A DNA stretch of 64,000 nt from Tritrichomonas musculus (GCA_039105265.1 JAPFFF010000002.1:3906001-3970000), one strand, 5' to 3'; positions 9,476 to 20,305 are shown, counted from the stretch's first letter. Notes: generated by a model from the letters alone, not told the origin. Translations and numbers: made by a program.

Positions 9476-10740
9476 ATCTTACTCGTTTTTATCGACATTT
9501 GGAGTTATGAAGTGTGAATCTGTATCGAATAGAAGGCCTGTCTTTTGGATCTTCAGACCAACATTTCATAAGGTATCGGATACTTAAACTCTGGACGATA
9601 ACCGTTCATTATCTTGTGCAAAAGTTGGAATCGGTTGAATCCTTTGAATGGCAACTCACTTGTCGTTATTTCGTAAACAACAAATGCATATGCATACACA
9701 TCACCATCAAATGTGTATTTTTCTTCTCTAATGATTTCAGGCGCACAATAAGCATAAGTTCCTTTGAATCCCGATTTGACAACACTCATCTTGCTCGAAT
9801 CTTCTTTAGAAAGTATTTTTGATAATCCGAAATCAGCTACTTTTGGATACAAGAACTCATCAAGCAAAATATTCGCTGGTTTCAAATCACGATGAACAAT
9901 ATTTTTCGAATGCAAATGCGCCATTCCAGCTGCAATTCCGTAAATATTAATCATCTTCTTCGTGCCATCCCAATCTTGATGCGCACATCCATTTCGTTCC
10001 ATTTAAATGATCTCATCCAAAGATCCTTTTGATGAAAACTCAGTGATGATGACTGGCTTCTGCAATCCTTTGAAGTTAAACTGGTACGCAAATTTTAAAC
10101 CTTTCATTTTTGAGAACATGATTCAAAATTCAAAAGAAATTTCAATGCTAAACTCTGTCCAAAAATGTTCGACTTAACGTACATAAAAACCGCTTTTTCT
10201 ACTGAAAATTGACTAAAAAAACGATAAAGTGTCGAAAATTTCTTTTTTCTCTCAAAGTAATGTATTCAATTTTTCAGAAGTTTATTTTTATAATTATCCT
10301 TTCAGCAAGCTATTTTTATACAAGGAGCCCTGGTTTTTGAAAGAAATAGCCGTGCCCTTAAGAGGAATTACAACTTTCTTTGGGACATGCGCTACTCTCA
10401 GAAAAAAGAGCTTTGGAAAAACCCTTCGAATCACCATAAAGGTGCATGAGAAAAAAAAAATGATAATTTGAATACTCTCTCAAAATTCAATTGTCGAACA
10501 TTTTTGGACAGAGTTTCCAAACTTTTTGAAAAGTTTAAAATTTGCGTACCAGTTTACTTGGACCGTAACCGATGAATTTGAGGACAGACAAATGATCCAG
10601 CATTAAAATAATGCTAATTTCTCGAAGCAGATTCATGATTGTGTCTTCTGAACATTGGTCCATTTCATATATTGACACTTTTGCAGCATATGTTTCATCT
10701 GTTTCTTTTTTAAACTACTTTGTAAACAACGCCAAAACTT
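9476..10740 (-). pseudogene. kinase array module D, split by a MITE
   Basis: Read on the minus strand, the N-lobe remnant (INLLREISIILMLDH-like, LKFIGYGPS) ends at about 10556. The C-lobe resumes at about 10076 with NFKGLQKPVIITEFSSKGSLDE. The 476-bp insert between them is a TA-flanked MITE, and removing it restores the GPSNFK reading common to the family. The C-lobe keeps both HRDLKPANIL and ADFGLSK, so this module was probably catalytically competent before it broke. Further breaks follow at the CWSEDPKDRP segment. Confidence 0.7.
10079..10554. mobile_element. MITE (476 bp) with TA target duplication, inside kinase module D
   Basis: The ends are inverted repeats: AACTGGTACGCAAATTTTAA at the left and its complement at the right. 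The match continues inward, with interruptions, to ACTCTGTCCAAAAATGTTCGA. TA flanks both sides (10077-10078 and 10555-10556), as in Tc1/mariner insertions. The short open frame inside has no recognisable protein features. The insertion interrupts a coding block whose two sides join cleanly when the element and one TA are removed. Confidence 0.8.
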
Positions 10741-11880
10741 CTAAAACCAAGTTTTCTTTTGTTCTTCAAACAATTTCAAATCAGAAGAACCTAGATTGAT
10801 TGAAAAACGGAGTCTTTCTGGATCTTTCATTTTATTCAAATCAATCTTTATTTTACGAAATGTTTGGTTCTGAGTCTGAATGAAATCGTGAATTTGAAGA
10901 AGGTTATTCAATTGAAAATTAACGTCTTTTGTTTCATCAACGTATTTCATATAATTCAAATATTCATCTTTGTTGATTTTATCGGTAATGAAATCATTAT
11001 TTTTCTTCAAATGCAAAACAATTTCGTTAAATGTTGGACGATCTTTTGGATCATCTGACCAGCAACGTTCGATAACAATTCGGTATCGTCTGCTTCAATA
11101 AAGGAAGAATTTTTTGATTGACAACGATGTCGAATATTTCATGTGTAACGATATTTGAAAAAGGCTTTTCATTTGTGATCAGCTGATAAATAATCACTGC
11201 AAAAGAATAGACATCTCCAGCTGACGAGTAAATATTATATTTCATTCTTTCAGGCGAATAATATTCGTCTTCTGAATTGTAATAATAATCATAATCGTTG
11301 ATTACTTTTATTGACATTTGCATACAATCAGTGAGTCTTGTTATTTTTGGAAATAAGAAGTCATCAAGATATATACTCGATGGACTCAAATTTGTTAGAA
11401 TTACGCCACGTGAATGCAAATATGACATGTCTGATGCAATTCCATATATAATGATGAGCTTCTTAGTATCATCCAAAATTGTTTTTGACTCTAATAATTG
11501 ATGCAATGATCCATTCGATGTAAATTCAGTTAAAATAACCGGTTTTGGCTTGTTTTTAAAGTTAATTGGACTATATCCAATGAATTTCAAAATTGATGGA
11601 TGATTTAATTCTAAAATGATGTTTAATTCTTTGTTAAAACTTTCAAAACTTTTTAGTCCAAAGGAAATAAATTTGTTAGTGTATTTCTTCGCTGTATATA
11701 TCTCACCTTTTTCTTTATTCAGAACGGAATATATTTTATAATAATCACAATTATTGATTAACTTTTGCTTAGTGAAGTCTTCAATGTTGACAAAATCAAA
11801 ATTGAATGAAACCTCTTTTTCTTCTGTTTCATAAATTCTTCTGAAATTGATTTTCGTTTCATACTCTGAAAAACACCATA
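10741..11880 (-). pseudogene. kinase array module C, pseudokinase-type
   Basis: This module is joined in one open frame to module B through a linker, then breaks near 11060 before its CWSDDPKDRP-like tail. The N-lobe has IYTAKKYTNKF and ILELNHPSILKFIGYSP. The catalytic loop reads GVILTNLSPSSIYLDD instead of HRDLKPxN, and the position of DFG reads ITRLTD. Catalytic residues are therefore missing within an otherwise readable frame, which suggests a pseudokinase even before decay. The tail 10741-11016 carries FITDKINKDEYLNYMKYVDE. Confidence 0.65.
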
Positions 11881-12940
11881 ACTTATTTTGAATAAATTCT
11901 TTCAATTGCTTTATTTTCTTAACATACTTGACGTATTCATAAAAATATTCTTTATCAATTGATTCAGTAATGAATTCTCGATTGGTTTTTAATTCGTCAA
12001 CAATTGATTCAAATTTAGGTCGATCTTTCGGATCTTCTGACCAACATCGTTCAATAAGATTTCGATATGCAGGCGGAATTGGAACTTTAAATTCTTGTCG
12101 TGTTTTTAGTTCACATATTCTATTCTTGAGTTCTCTAATTGATTCATTGATTTTGAATGGTTTTTGATTTGTCATGATATCATATAAAATAAGAGAGAAT
12201 GAATATACATCACTGCTTTTTGAATACTTCTTGTCGTTGTATATTTCTGGAGAAATATATGCTGGCGTGCCTTGAATGAATGCACTCTCATATTCATCTT
12301 TATCATTATCTTTAATTTCAACTGAAAGATGAAATCCTGATATTTTAGGAAAACAATATTCATCATGATAAATGTTCGAAGGTTTCAAATCACGATGAAG
12401 AATTCCATGTGAATGCAAATACGCCATTCCTGCTGCAATTCCATATATATTTATCAATCTCTTTTCATCATTCCAAAGCGATTTGTCATCAGGAATGCTT
12501 TCGATATCTTTTCATTCTTCGATGATGTCGGTGGACACATTCAAGCGTGCCATTTAAGAGTTCCTCAATTGCTGCCGGTTTTGGCAGATTCTCAAAATCA
12601 ACTGGACTGAAATTTACAAACTTTTGAATTGATGGATGATTCAATTGTGCCATTATATTCACTTTTTGAGTAAATTCAATAATCTAGTTTCGAGTGAAAT
12701 TGCTGATTTCAGTCAAACAAAGAAGAACTTTGAATTTCGCCTTCGTTTCTTTGTGCTCAATTTCACCAACTTTAAATAAATCGTCATTTGCATCCACAGC
12801 CTTTAATTCATAATATTTCAATGTAAAATCATCGTCACGCTTCAATGGACCTCTTTTTGAAGGATCAAAATCTGATTGGCGAAAAACATGCGTTTTTCGT
12901 TTCACAATTTCGTCAATTAAGGAAGCCTTCTTGCCGACTT
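11881..12940 (-). pseudogene. kinase array module B, TKL-like kinase, N-lobe broken
   Basis: The C-lobe is well kept in the frame running from 12457: LINIYGIAAGMAYLHSHG, ILHRDLKPSNI, GTPAYISPEI, SSDVYSFSLILYDIMTN, CWSEDPKDRPKF. The DFG position reads SGF. The N-lobe (12905 downward) contains a stop near 12684 and further frame changes before 12457. The frame continues past the tail (FITESIDKEYFYEYVKYV) into module C without a stop. This is the best evidence that the array once encoded a protein with several kinase domains and not separate genes. Confidence 0.65.
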
Positions 12941-13751
12941 CAATTGTTTTGTCTCCTTCATCAATAAATCTGACATATTCACGATATGCATTTGCATCGA
13001 TTTTTTCCGTAATGAAGCCTTTGTTCGTCTTTAGCTCTTCAACAATTTCATCAAACGTCGGTCTTTCATTCGGATCGGCTGACCAGCATCAAAATTTCAA
13101 AAATTAGGTGTGAAAATGAATAAACGTCACTTTTTTGGCTGTATTCAAAACTGGTCAGTACTTCAGGCGCAAGATAAATTTGCTTCCCTTTGTATTTAAA
13201 TTCGTTATTTGGCCCTGATGAAGCGTTTTGTTTGACAAAATTGAATCCAGAAATTTTCAGATGAAATGAATTGTCAAGAAAAATGTTGGACGAAGTCAAA
13301 TTGCGATGAAGAATGTTATACGAGTGTAAATATTGCATTCCTAAGGCAATTCCATAGATAATTATTAATTTTTGAGTATCGTCTAATATATAATTATTAT
13401 TATTTTCTTCTTTCTCTTTTTCTGGAAATAAAATATGCGACAATGTTTTGTTAGGAACATTTTCAAATATCATTGAGAGTTTTGGCTTGTTTTTTAAATC
13501 AACCGGACTATATCAATAAATTTTAATATATAAGGATGATTTAACTTTGAACTAATAGATAATTCTTGTGATAAATCCATTAATTCTTCCCTAGGCAAAC
13601 TTTTTAACAATTTTTTTGAGATTTTTGCTAGATATTTGATTCCATTTGTTATATTTAGCAATGTGTAAAATTTCCATTTGCCCTTGGCGAAAATTTTGTT
13701 TTGGATTTCATATTCTTTTAATTCCAATATTTCATCATATTTATTCATCAA
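12941..13751 (-). pseudogene. kinase array module A (first module), broken
   Basis: A Met start at 13751 opens an N-lobe (ELKEYEIQNKIFAKGKW, LAKISKKLLKSL, LSISSKLNHPYILKFI). The frame shifts near 13513 and resumes as YSPVDLKNKPKLSMIFENVPNKTL. The catalytic loop reads ILHRNLTSSNIFLD (HRN for HRD) and the DFG position reads SGFNF. Between FEIL and CWSADPNERP about 35-40 codons of the C-lobe are missing. The tail FITEKIDANAYREYV is present before module B. This is the 5' end of the array. Confidence 0.65.
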
Positions 13752-14003
13752 AAATAAGTATGGCCAATATTGACCTTAACTGTAATGGGCAATTATGAAT
13801 TCGACTTTTTTTTTAGAAATTTTTGGAAAGAAGACACACAAAGGACTATTTAAATTTCATTACTTTAATGATCTTGAAAACCTTTAGAATCATTAATTAC
13901 AAATTTTTATTCTTCAGAATAAAAAAAAATTGGTTGCCTTTTTGAATGATGTATTGAAATAATAAATATTGATATCTTATGATCAAAAAGAAAAATTACA
14001 TTA

Positions 14004-14335
14004 AGGGACCACTATCAAATTCTATGTTAAAAATTCTATGAGTTATCACAAAATTAATTGACTTAAAAAAAATTATTTCATGAGTATTTTTGCTATATTT
14101 TGGTATATATAAATTATATAAATTACATATCATTTATTTCTATTCTTCTTTTAAGCCTATTCCCTTTTTTCAATAAAAATTTAAAAGTTGAAAGGAGTAA
14201 AAATTTTACAAAAATGATCGGAATGGTGAAATTTTAAAGTTTTAAACTTTTTCCGAGATAACAACTATTGAATTTTCTTTTCTGTGAGTTTTCTCAATAT
14301 TGAAATGTTTACAAAAAAATATGATAGTGGTCCCT
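14004..14335. mobile_element. MITE (332 bp), AGGGACCACTATCA family
   Basis: The ends are perfect 14-base inverted repeats AGGGACCACTATCA...TGATAGTGGTCCCT. TA lies on both sides (14002-14003 and 14336-14337). The right half (about 14175-14335) matches, in reverse, the sequence from 42324 to about 42480, so this is a repeated family. There is no coding capacity. The TA target points to a Tc1/mariner-type transposase acting in trans. Confidence 0.8.
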
Positions 14336-14446
14336 TAAAAATATATTTTTTATCTTTTCCATTCATATTTTAACTATATTTTATATGAAATATATTAGAA
14401 TCAAGCATATCGAATAACTTTTCTCTTAATTTGATGTGAGAGTTTA

Positions 14447-14564
14447 AACTCTGAACAAAAAATATCACCTACTTATCGTTCTGTTTTGATAAGAGACTAA
14501 GAATTATTCAGGGGAATCTATTCAAAAAAAATTGAGAAGTAGGTGATATTTTTTGAACAAAGTT
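14447..14564. mobile_element. hairpin MITE (118 bp) with TA flanks
   Basis: Long inverted ends of about 30 bases (AACTCTGAAC then AAAAAATATCACCTACTT on the left, the complement with a few changes on the right) enclose a loop of about 60 bases. TA flanks both sides (14445-14446 and 14565-14566). It is a different family from its neighbour, judged by end sequence. Confidence 0.6.
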
Positions 14565-14832
14565 TAGAAGGATTTGAAAATTTAATGAAATTAAATAATT
14601 GATTACATTTTTTTCCAAACATAATTCTAAAATGTTTGGAATAGATCTATGACCAGTGCTGCAGAAAAAACTTTGCTAATCTTTAAAAAAAATGATATTG
14701 AATAAAAAAAATTAAAATATATTAACAATTTTTTAGGAATATATTAACTTCGCATTTTATTATGCATATTGATCTTCATAATAAAAACACAATTACATAA
14801 ATTAATCATGAAAATATATTTAATTTTTTTGC

Positions 14833-15558
14833 TTAAGAACTTGATTTTCTTTTTGAACGAAGAGGTGAACCATATTCTGGATTTGATGAAATATGAATCT
14901 TCATTTTATTAGCAACTGCATAAAAGAGATCAGAAAAATCGCCTGTTTCAGTAAACAAAGATTGAACAGTATAAATAGGCTTTTTTTTCTTATCAAATTC
15001 TTCAGTTTCTTCGTCTTTTTTCTTAGAACGTCTTTCATCTTTTTTATGACTTCCTTCCATTTCACTTTTAGTTAGATTTTTTGTGTTAATTTTATGAATT
15101 GTTTGCAACAATAAGGGCCAATCTTCGAACATTTTCTTAACCACCGTGATATTTTCAGGAATTATATGCTTTTGGGCTTTTTCTTTTTGACTTTGATCGG
15201 GATCAGCATATACTTTAGCTGCAAAATCAGGAAAAATAGATTCTGGAGTCATTCCATTTGGCTCTACAAAAAATATTGAATTATTTTCAACGTCATCAGG
15301 TATTTTTAAGTCATCTTTTATTTGACTGAATTTCCCATTATCGTTAATCAGATAAAGATTTGGAGGATCATTTAATGTAAAATGGTTAGATAAATGCTGT
15401 TTTAATTGACCAAAGGAGGAAAAATAATCAGGGTTTAATTCAACTCTTAATAATTGGAATTTACTTTGAAATTTCAAACAAAAATAGCCAAAAGGATATT
15501 GGTTTTTTTGCGCCCTTTTTCGATGAGGAGATTGGTTAAGATTTGACATCTTTCTCAC
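14833..15558 (-). CDS. unknown protein with possible ubiquitin-fold N-terminus
   Basis: This 241-residue protein is not recognised. Residues about 22-105 (YFCLKFQSKFQLLRVEL, FSSFGQLKQHLSNHF, LYLINDNGKFSQIKDDLKI, NSIFFVEP) have the strand-helix-strand rhythm of a ubiquitin-like or doublecortin-like fold. After a helical middle (about 105-160) comes a Lys/Glu-rich segment (about 170-195) and a Ser/Lys-rich basic tail. Met 4 is an alternative start. It is divergently arranged with the coiled-coil gene at 15851, sharing about 290 bp of upstream DNA. Confidence 0.55.
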   Translation of the reverse strand: MRKMSNLNQSPHRKRAQKNQYPFGYFCLKFQSKFQLLRVELNPDYFSSFGQLKQHLSNHFTLNDPPNLYLINDNGKFSQIKDDLKIPDDVENNSIFFVEPNGMTPESIFPDFAAKVYADPDQSQKEKAQKHIIPENITVVKKMFEDWPLLLQTIHKINTKNLTKSEMEGSHKKDERRSKKKDEETEEFDKKKKPIYTVQSLFTETGDFSDLFYAVANKMKIHISSNPEYGSPLRSKRKSSS

Positions 15559-15850
15559 AAAGACGTTATAGATGGTTTTTATATTTTGAAAAAGTTATAA
15601 ATTTTCTTTTAATTAATTCAAATTTAATATTTGAAGATTTTTTTAAACTATTTAAATTAAATTAAAATTAAAACTTATACTATAAATTAAGTATAAATTC
15701 AAAAAACAATTGATATAATTTAACTAGTTTTAATCAATATAATATTGAGATATTGTGATAATTATTTCTAAATCCATTTTTATCCATTGAAAAAGTTCAA
15801 TTAGTTTTTTTTTATATTTTTGCGAAAACACCTTTTTTTGATTTTTTCCA

Positions 15851-18800
15851 ATGACAGGCAATGTATTACCTTTTAAAAAACGAAAATTGCTTTTCGAAGA
15901 AACAATAAATATGCTTACAGATTCGCTTGATGAATTTTTTTTTATCAAAAAAGATTTTAAAGTTATTCAAACTTCATTATTAGCAATGCGTGATAATGGT
16001 CAAAAATATTTTGCTACAAAGAGTGAAAATTTTGATGGCTTTTATCAACCATATCAAATCTTTTTCAATAAAATAAATGAACTAATGTATACAGATTTCA
16101 TAGAACTTATTCACAACTACTTAGAAGAACAATTAAAAGCAGTCAAAAACGTTGTAGCTCAAGTTTTAAGGAAAAATTCGGTTGATTCGAATGAATGGAC
16201 GCTTGCTATTGCAAAACAAGATGAGCTTTTTGAAAAAGCTGAAAAAGATCTTCAAAATTTTTCATCTTTAAATAAAAGAAGTTCGATTAATAATAAATTA
16301 TTAAACACTTTTAGAGCAGACTTCGATACATTAAAAAATGCATTTGGGAATGAAATCAGTACTATTTTTAGAGCTGCAGATATTACAGAGTCAGAAGAAG
16401 CTGATTATAAAGCTCGAATCACTGCATTTCTAGAAAACTGCTGTTATAGCTTATCACTACCTTCACAATTTTCAGAACGAATTGGAAAATACAACTTTTG
16501 GAAAACAGGCCATCAAACAACACGCTTTAGACAGATATTAGAAGATGCAGAAAGAAATTTTTCATTATGTTTTCCTGGGTTCACACCATTGCTACCTGAA
16601 ATAGATTCAGCCGAAGAAGTTCGCAAGCCGTCCAGATCAAGATCAAGATCTTCTTTTGATCCGAATCCTTTTTTAGCAGAAATTAAAGCTTTAAAAGCCA
16701 GAATAAGGGAGCTTGAAAAAGAGATTGAAATTCTTAAATCTGAGAGGGACCATTACCAAGATGAAAATGAAGTCAAAAAAGGTACTATTACACTTTTAGA
16801 AAATGAGATAAAAATTCTCAAAAAACGTGAGAGGCAAACTAGAGACCAAGAGAAAAATCTAAATGCTATTATTTATGCTCTAAATTCACGTTTACATGGA
16901 TCAGATTCTAAAGAAGCCAAACTATACGACCAAATTCATAAATTAGAACTTAATCAAAGCAAACTTCTTTTAGAGATATCAGAATTGCAGGAATTGCTCA
17001 AAAAAGAGCGAATTCAAAACATGCAATTAGTCCAATCTAATGCTGATCAACAACTAATAGACGAGATTGAGAGACTTCGTGAAGAAAATACTCAATTGAA
17101 TGATATTTGCCTTAAAATGAAAAAAATCAATGATGAGAAGAGCGCATATAAATCAGCAGCAGAAGCTACAAGAAAAGAACTTGCGGAACTGCAAAATTCG
17201 TATAATAATCTTTATCAACAATCGTTAGATGAAATCGGAAAACTAAAGCAAAAGATTCAAGGTTTATCAAATCAGCAATTAGATTACAATGAGCTCGACA
17301 AAGAGATAGAAATGCTTAAAAAAGAAAACAATCTTTTAAATAACAAACTCTCTGATTTAGCAAATGAGAACAAGACCTTAAAATCACAGAATTCCACACT
17401 AAAAGATAAAGATTTAACAATCAGTCAATTAAACTCTCAAATTAATCAGTATCAAAAAGAAATAGAGAAACTAAATGAGAATATTGAAAAAGTTAAAGCA
17501 TCTAAAAATAATTATAAATTAGCCAATGACAAAATACAAAAAGAACTTGTTGAAAGGAAAGCTTTATTTGCTCTTCACAATGAGTTAAACGACTCGAATA
17601 TTCAAAACAAAATTGCTCATTTAAAGAAGCGAAAGAAGGAAGAAAAAACAAGAGCAAATAATCTAGAAGAGGCAAATAAAGAACTAGATATAAAATTGAA
17701 TGAACTCTCTGAAAAATTGAATGACATTGATTCATTGAAAGAAAAAATTGATATTTTGGATCAAGAAAATAATGAAAAGAAGAATCTTTTAATTGAAAGT
17801 AACACAACAATTGAGAGTCTTAGACAAGAAATTAAAAATTTACAAGAGAAAAACACTCAAGATACAATAACAATAAATCAGCTTAATGAACAAATTGCAA
17901 GTCTTAAAGAAACAATTAAAAATTCAGATTTAACTGAACAACTTACAACTCTTAAAAAAGAAAATGAAGAATTAATTAAACAAATCAGTCAAGATAATCT
18001 GACAATTACTACAAAGACAAATGAAATAATTAATTTAAATCAAAAAATTGAAGAATTGAATGAAAAAGTGGAACAATTAACAATTGAAAATAATCAATTT
18101 TCTTCTCAAATTACTGAAATTTCTGAACAAAATAAAAATTTAATTCAAATTAATGAAAGTTTGAAAAGTGAAAATCAAGAGTTACAAACAAAAATTGAAC
18201 AATTAGAAATATCTCAAAATGAATCAAATTCACAACAGATTCTTGATTTGAACAAAGAAAAGAAGAAACTAGAGAAAGAAATTAAAAATTTAAAGACTGA
18301 TAATGAAAAGTTAAATAAGACAAATCAGGAAATAACAACTGATAAAGAGAACTTGACCCAGTTATATCAAGAAATAATCAGTGAAAATGAGACTTTGAAC
18401 AAAAAGATACAAGAATTGACAAATGAAAAAGGAAAAATTACTAAGAACAATCAAGAATTATTAAATGAAAAAGATCAACTGATAAAGAAAATAAAAGAAT
18501 TGACAAAAGATAAAGATGAATTAACACAAATCATTCAAAAGTTGACAAATGAAAAAGAAAAAATATTAAAAATAAATCATGAATTGTCAAGTGAAAAAGA
18601 AAAATTAACAGAAGAAAATCAAGAATTGACAAATGAGAAAGAAAGATTAACCGAAGAGAACCAAGAATTGACAAACGAGAAAGAAAAATTAACCGAAGAG
18701 AACCAAGAATTGACAAACGAGAAAGAAAAATTATCTGAGGAGAATCAAGAATTAACAAATGAGAAAGAAAAATTAGCCGAAGAGAATCAAGAATTAACAA

Positions 18801-20305
18801 ACGAGAAAGAAAAATTAACTGAAGAGAACCAAGAATTGACAAACGAGAAGGAGAAATTAACCGAAGAGAACCAAGAATTGACAAACGAGAAAGAAAAGTT
18901 AGCTGAGGAGAACCAAGAATTGGCAAAACAAAATTCAACTATAAAGTCTTCGAATGACAAATTGTCTGAGGAGAATGAACAACTGAAATCACATTTTCAA
19001 GACTTAAAAGACAATATCAAAGAATTAAATAAAGAAATAAAAAGACTGAAGCAAAAGATAGCAGAATTAAACGGAAAATTACAAGAATCTGACCAAAAGA
19101 TTGATGAATCAAACGAATCAATTGAGAAATTAAACGATGAAAACGACCAAATTAAGAAAGAAAATGACAAATTAAAGAAGGAAAATGACAAATTAACAAA
19201 AGAAAAAGAAAAGTTAAATAAGCATATTCAAAAGAAATCAATTGAAAATCAAAGCCAAGAAGAATTATTAAATAATAATATTGGCGAGTTAAATGAGAAA
19301 ATAAATCAATTGAGTGATGAAAACAAAGAATTAAATGACCAAATTTTGAAATTAACAGATGATAATGATAAATTAAATCAAAAAATTATTCAATTAAAAG
19401 GTAAAATTAAAGAATTAAAACAAACAATAAAAGATCTACAAAATGAAAATAATGAATTACAAACACAAAATGAAACTTTAGATAATGAAAATCGAAAAAT
19501 AATTAAGAAGAATGGAAAACTTGAAATTCAAATTCAAAAAATTCAAAGTAAAAATGAAGATTTATATAAAAAGATCAACGTTTTAACTGAATACGCCAAT
19601 AAACTTTATATCCAAAATCGCGAATTAAAGAGAGAAGTAGCTTTATATAAAAATAAGGATTCTTACGCTGAAGCTAAAAAGAATACCGTTAGCCAAGTTG
19701 ATATGCATTTGATGAATATGCTTGATATTAAAACAGAATATGACGTATTGAAAGAAGCTTGCAGTTCTAATGAAATCAATAGTATAGTTGTTATTAATGG
19801 AGAAAGAGTTGAAAGATCGCTTGCCGAAGAAGATATGAAAAAATTAAAGAAGAAATTTAATAAAGCTAATAAAAAATTGGATTTAAGTATAGGAGATGAT
19901 ATAGCTCTAGATCGTCAAATATTGGAAGAACAAGTTGAGTTTTATCAGTACCTTTATAATGAATATAAGAAAAATTATTTAGAAGTTAGTAAAAATTATC
20001 GTACAGTACTCAATTCAACAATAAAAGATAAAGAAATCGCAAAAAATGAAATAAACGAAGCAGGCGATAATGCAGACGAAATTAATCTTGAAGACGAATT
20101 GGATTTAATGAAGAAATCTGAGTTTGAATTTTATTTGAAAGCAACAGAAAAAGTTTTAAATATTGCACCAGATGAATCTGCTGATTATAAAACTAGAACA
20201 GAAAATGTAATTAAAGCTTTTAATAGAAAAACAAGTATTATCCAATCTGTGAATGAGGAGCTTAGCTTTTCAAACGAGAAGGAACATAATAATAATGATA
20301 TTTAG
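15851..20305 (+). CDS. large coiled-coil protein with eight 14-residue repeats
   Basis: This protein has 1484 residues. Residues 1 to about 250 form a mostly helical, non-repetitive domain. A short RSRSRSSFD segment (about 261-270) follows, then an almost unbroken coiled coil from about 275 to 1320, rich in Glu, Lys, Asn and Leu. A non-repetitive helical end with an acidic segment covers about 1320-1484. The coil contains eight exact-length repeats of 14 residues with consensus NEKEKLTEENQELT. Two heptads equal one repeat, so the coil phase is not disturbed. Trichomonad genomes encode many such long coiled-coil proteins, often annotated only by similarity to tethering or structural proteins. 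The role here is unknown; a cytoskeletal or vesicle-tether function is possible. The start is the first ATG. Confidence 0.85.
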   Translation: MTGNVLPFKKRKLLFEETINMLTDSLDEFFFIKKDFKVIQTSLLAMRDNGQKYFATKSENFDGFYQPYQIFFNKINELMYTDFIELIHNYLEEQLKAVKNVVAQVLRKNSVDSNEWTLAIAKQDELFEKAEKDLQNFSSLNKRSSINNKLLNTFRADFDTLKNAFGNEISTIFRAADITESEEADYKARITAFLENCCYSLSLPSQFSERIGKYNFWKTGHQTTRFRQILEDAERNFSLCFPGFTPLLPEIDSAEEVRKPSRSRSRSSFDPNPFLAEIKALKARIRELEKEIEILKSERDHYQDENEVKKGTITLLENEIKILKKRERQTRDQEKNLNAIIYALNSRLHGSDSKEAKLYDQIHKLELNQSKLLLEISELQELLKKERIQNMQLVQSNADQQLIDEIERLREENTQLNDICLKMKKINDEKSAYKSAAEATRKELAELQNSYNNLYQQSLDEIGKLKQKIQGLSNQQLDYNELDKEIEMLKKENNLLNNKLSDLANENKTLKSQNSTLKDKDLTISQLNSQINQYQKEIEKLNENIEKVKASKNNYKLANDKIQKELVERKALFALHNELNDSNIQNKIAHLKKRKKEEKTRANNLEEANKELDIKLNELSEKLNDIDSLKEKIDILDQENNEKKNLLIESNTTIESLRQEIKNLQEKNTQDTITINQLNEQIASLKETIKNSDLTEQLTTLKKENEELIKQISQDNLTITTKTNEIINLNQKIEELNEKVEQLTIENNQFSSQITEISEQNKNLIQINESLKSENQELQTKIEQLEISQNESNSQQILDLNKEKKKLEKEIKNLKTDNEKLNKTNQEITTDKENLTQLYQEIISENETLNKKIQELTNEKGKITKNNQELLNEKDQLIKKIKELTKDKDELTQIIQKLTNEKEKILKINHELSSEKEKLTEENQELTNEKERLTEENQELTNEKEKLTEENQELTNEKEKLSEENQELTNEKEKLAEENQELTNEKEKLTEENQELTNEKEKLTEENQELTNEKEKLAEENQELAKQNSTIKSSNDKLSEENEQLKSHFQDLKDNIKELNKEIKRLKQKIAELNGKLQESDQKIDESNESIEKLNDENDQIKKENDKLKKENDKLTKEKEKLNKHIQKKSIENQSQEELLNNNIGELNEKINQLSDENKELNDQILKLTDDNDKLNQKIIQLKGKIKELKQTIKDLQNENNELQTQNETLDNENRKIIKKNGKLEIQIQKIQSKNEDLYKKINVLTEYANKLYIQNRELKREVALYKNKDSYAEAKKNTVSQVDMHLMNMLDIKTEYDVLKEACSSNEINSIVVINGERVERSLAEEDMKKLKKKFNKANKKLDLSIGDDIALDRQILEEQVEFYQYLYNEYKKNYLEVSKNYRTVLNSTIKDKEIAKNEINEAGDNADEINLEDELDLMKKSEFEFYLKATEKVLNIAPDESADYKTRTENVIKAFNRKTSIIQSVNEELSFSNEKEHNNNDI
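18587..18922 (+). repeat. tandem repeat, 8 x 42 bp, in the coiled-coil gene
   Basis: Eight head-to-tail units of 42 bp encode 14-residue units such as NEKEKLTEENQELT. Most differences among units are single bases at third positions (for example gaattg/gaatta) or change one residue (Thr, Ser or Ala before EENQ). The array length is exactly 336 bp with no partial unit. It probably varies in copy number between strains by unequal exchange or slippage. Confidence 0.9.

Larger units (their letters stand above)
13752..14832. other. gene-free stretch holding two MITE-like elements
   Basis: There are no gene-sized frames. It contains a 332-bp TA-flanked element and a 118-bp hairpin element, listed separately, plus AT-rich spacer. 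Confidence 0.7.

Noticed and set aside
10229-10471. 80-residue frame inside the 476-bp MITE
   Set aside because: No protein-like features and no match to a transposase; the element is a non-coding MITE type.
18587-18922. CRISPR-like regular repeats
   Set aside because: Units are contiguous without spacers and are in-frame coding repeats of a coiled coil.
18531-18938. Antisense Leu/Ser-rich frame
   Set aside because: Mirror of the 42-bp repeats of the coiled-coil gene; its apparent repeats are a by-product.
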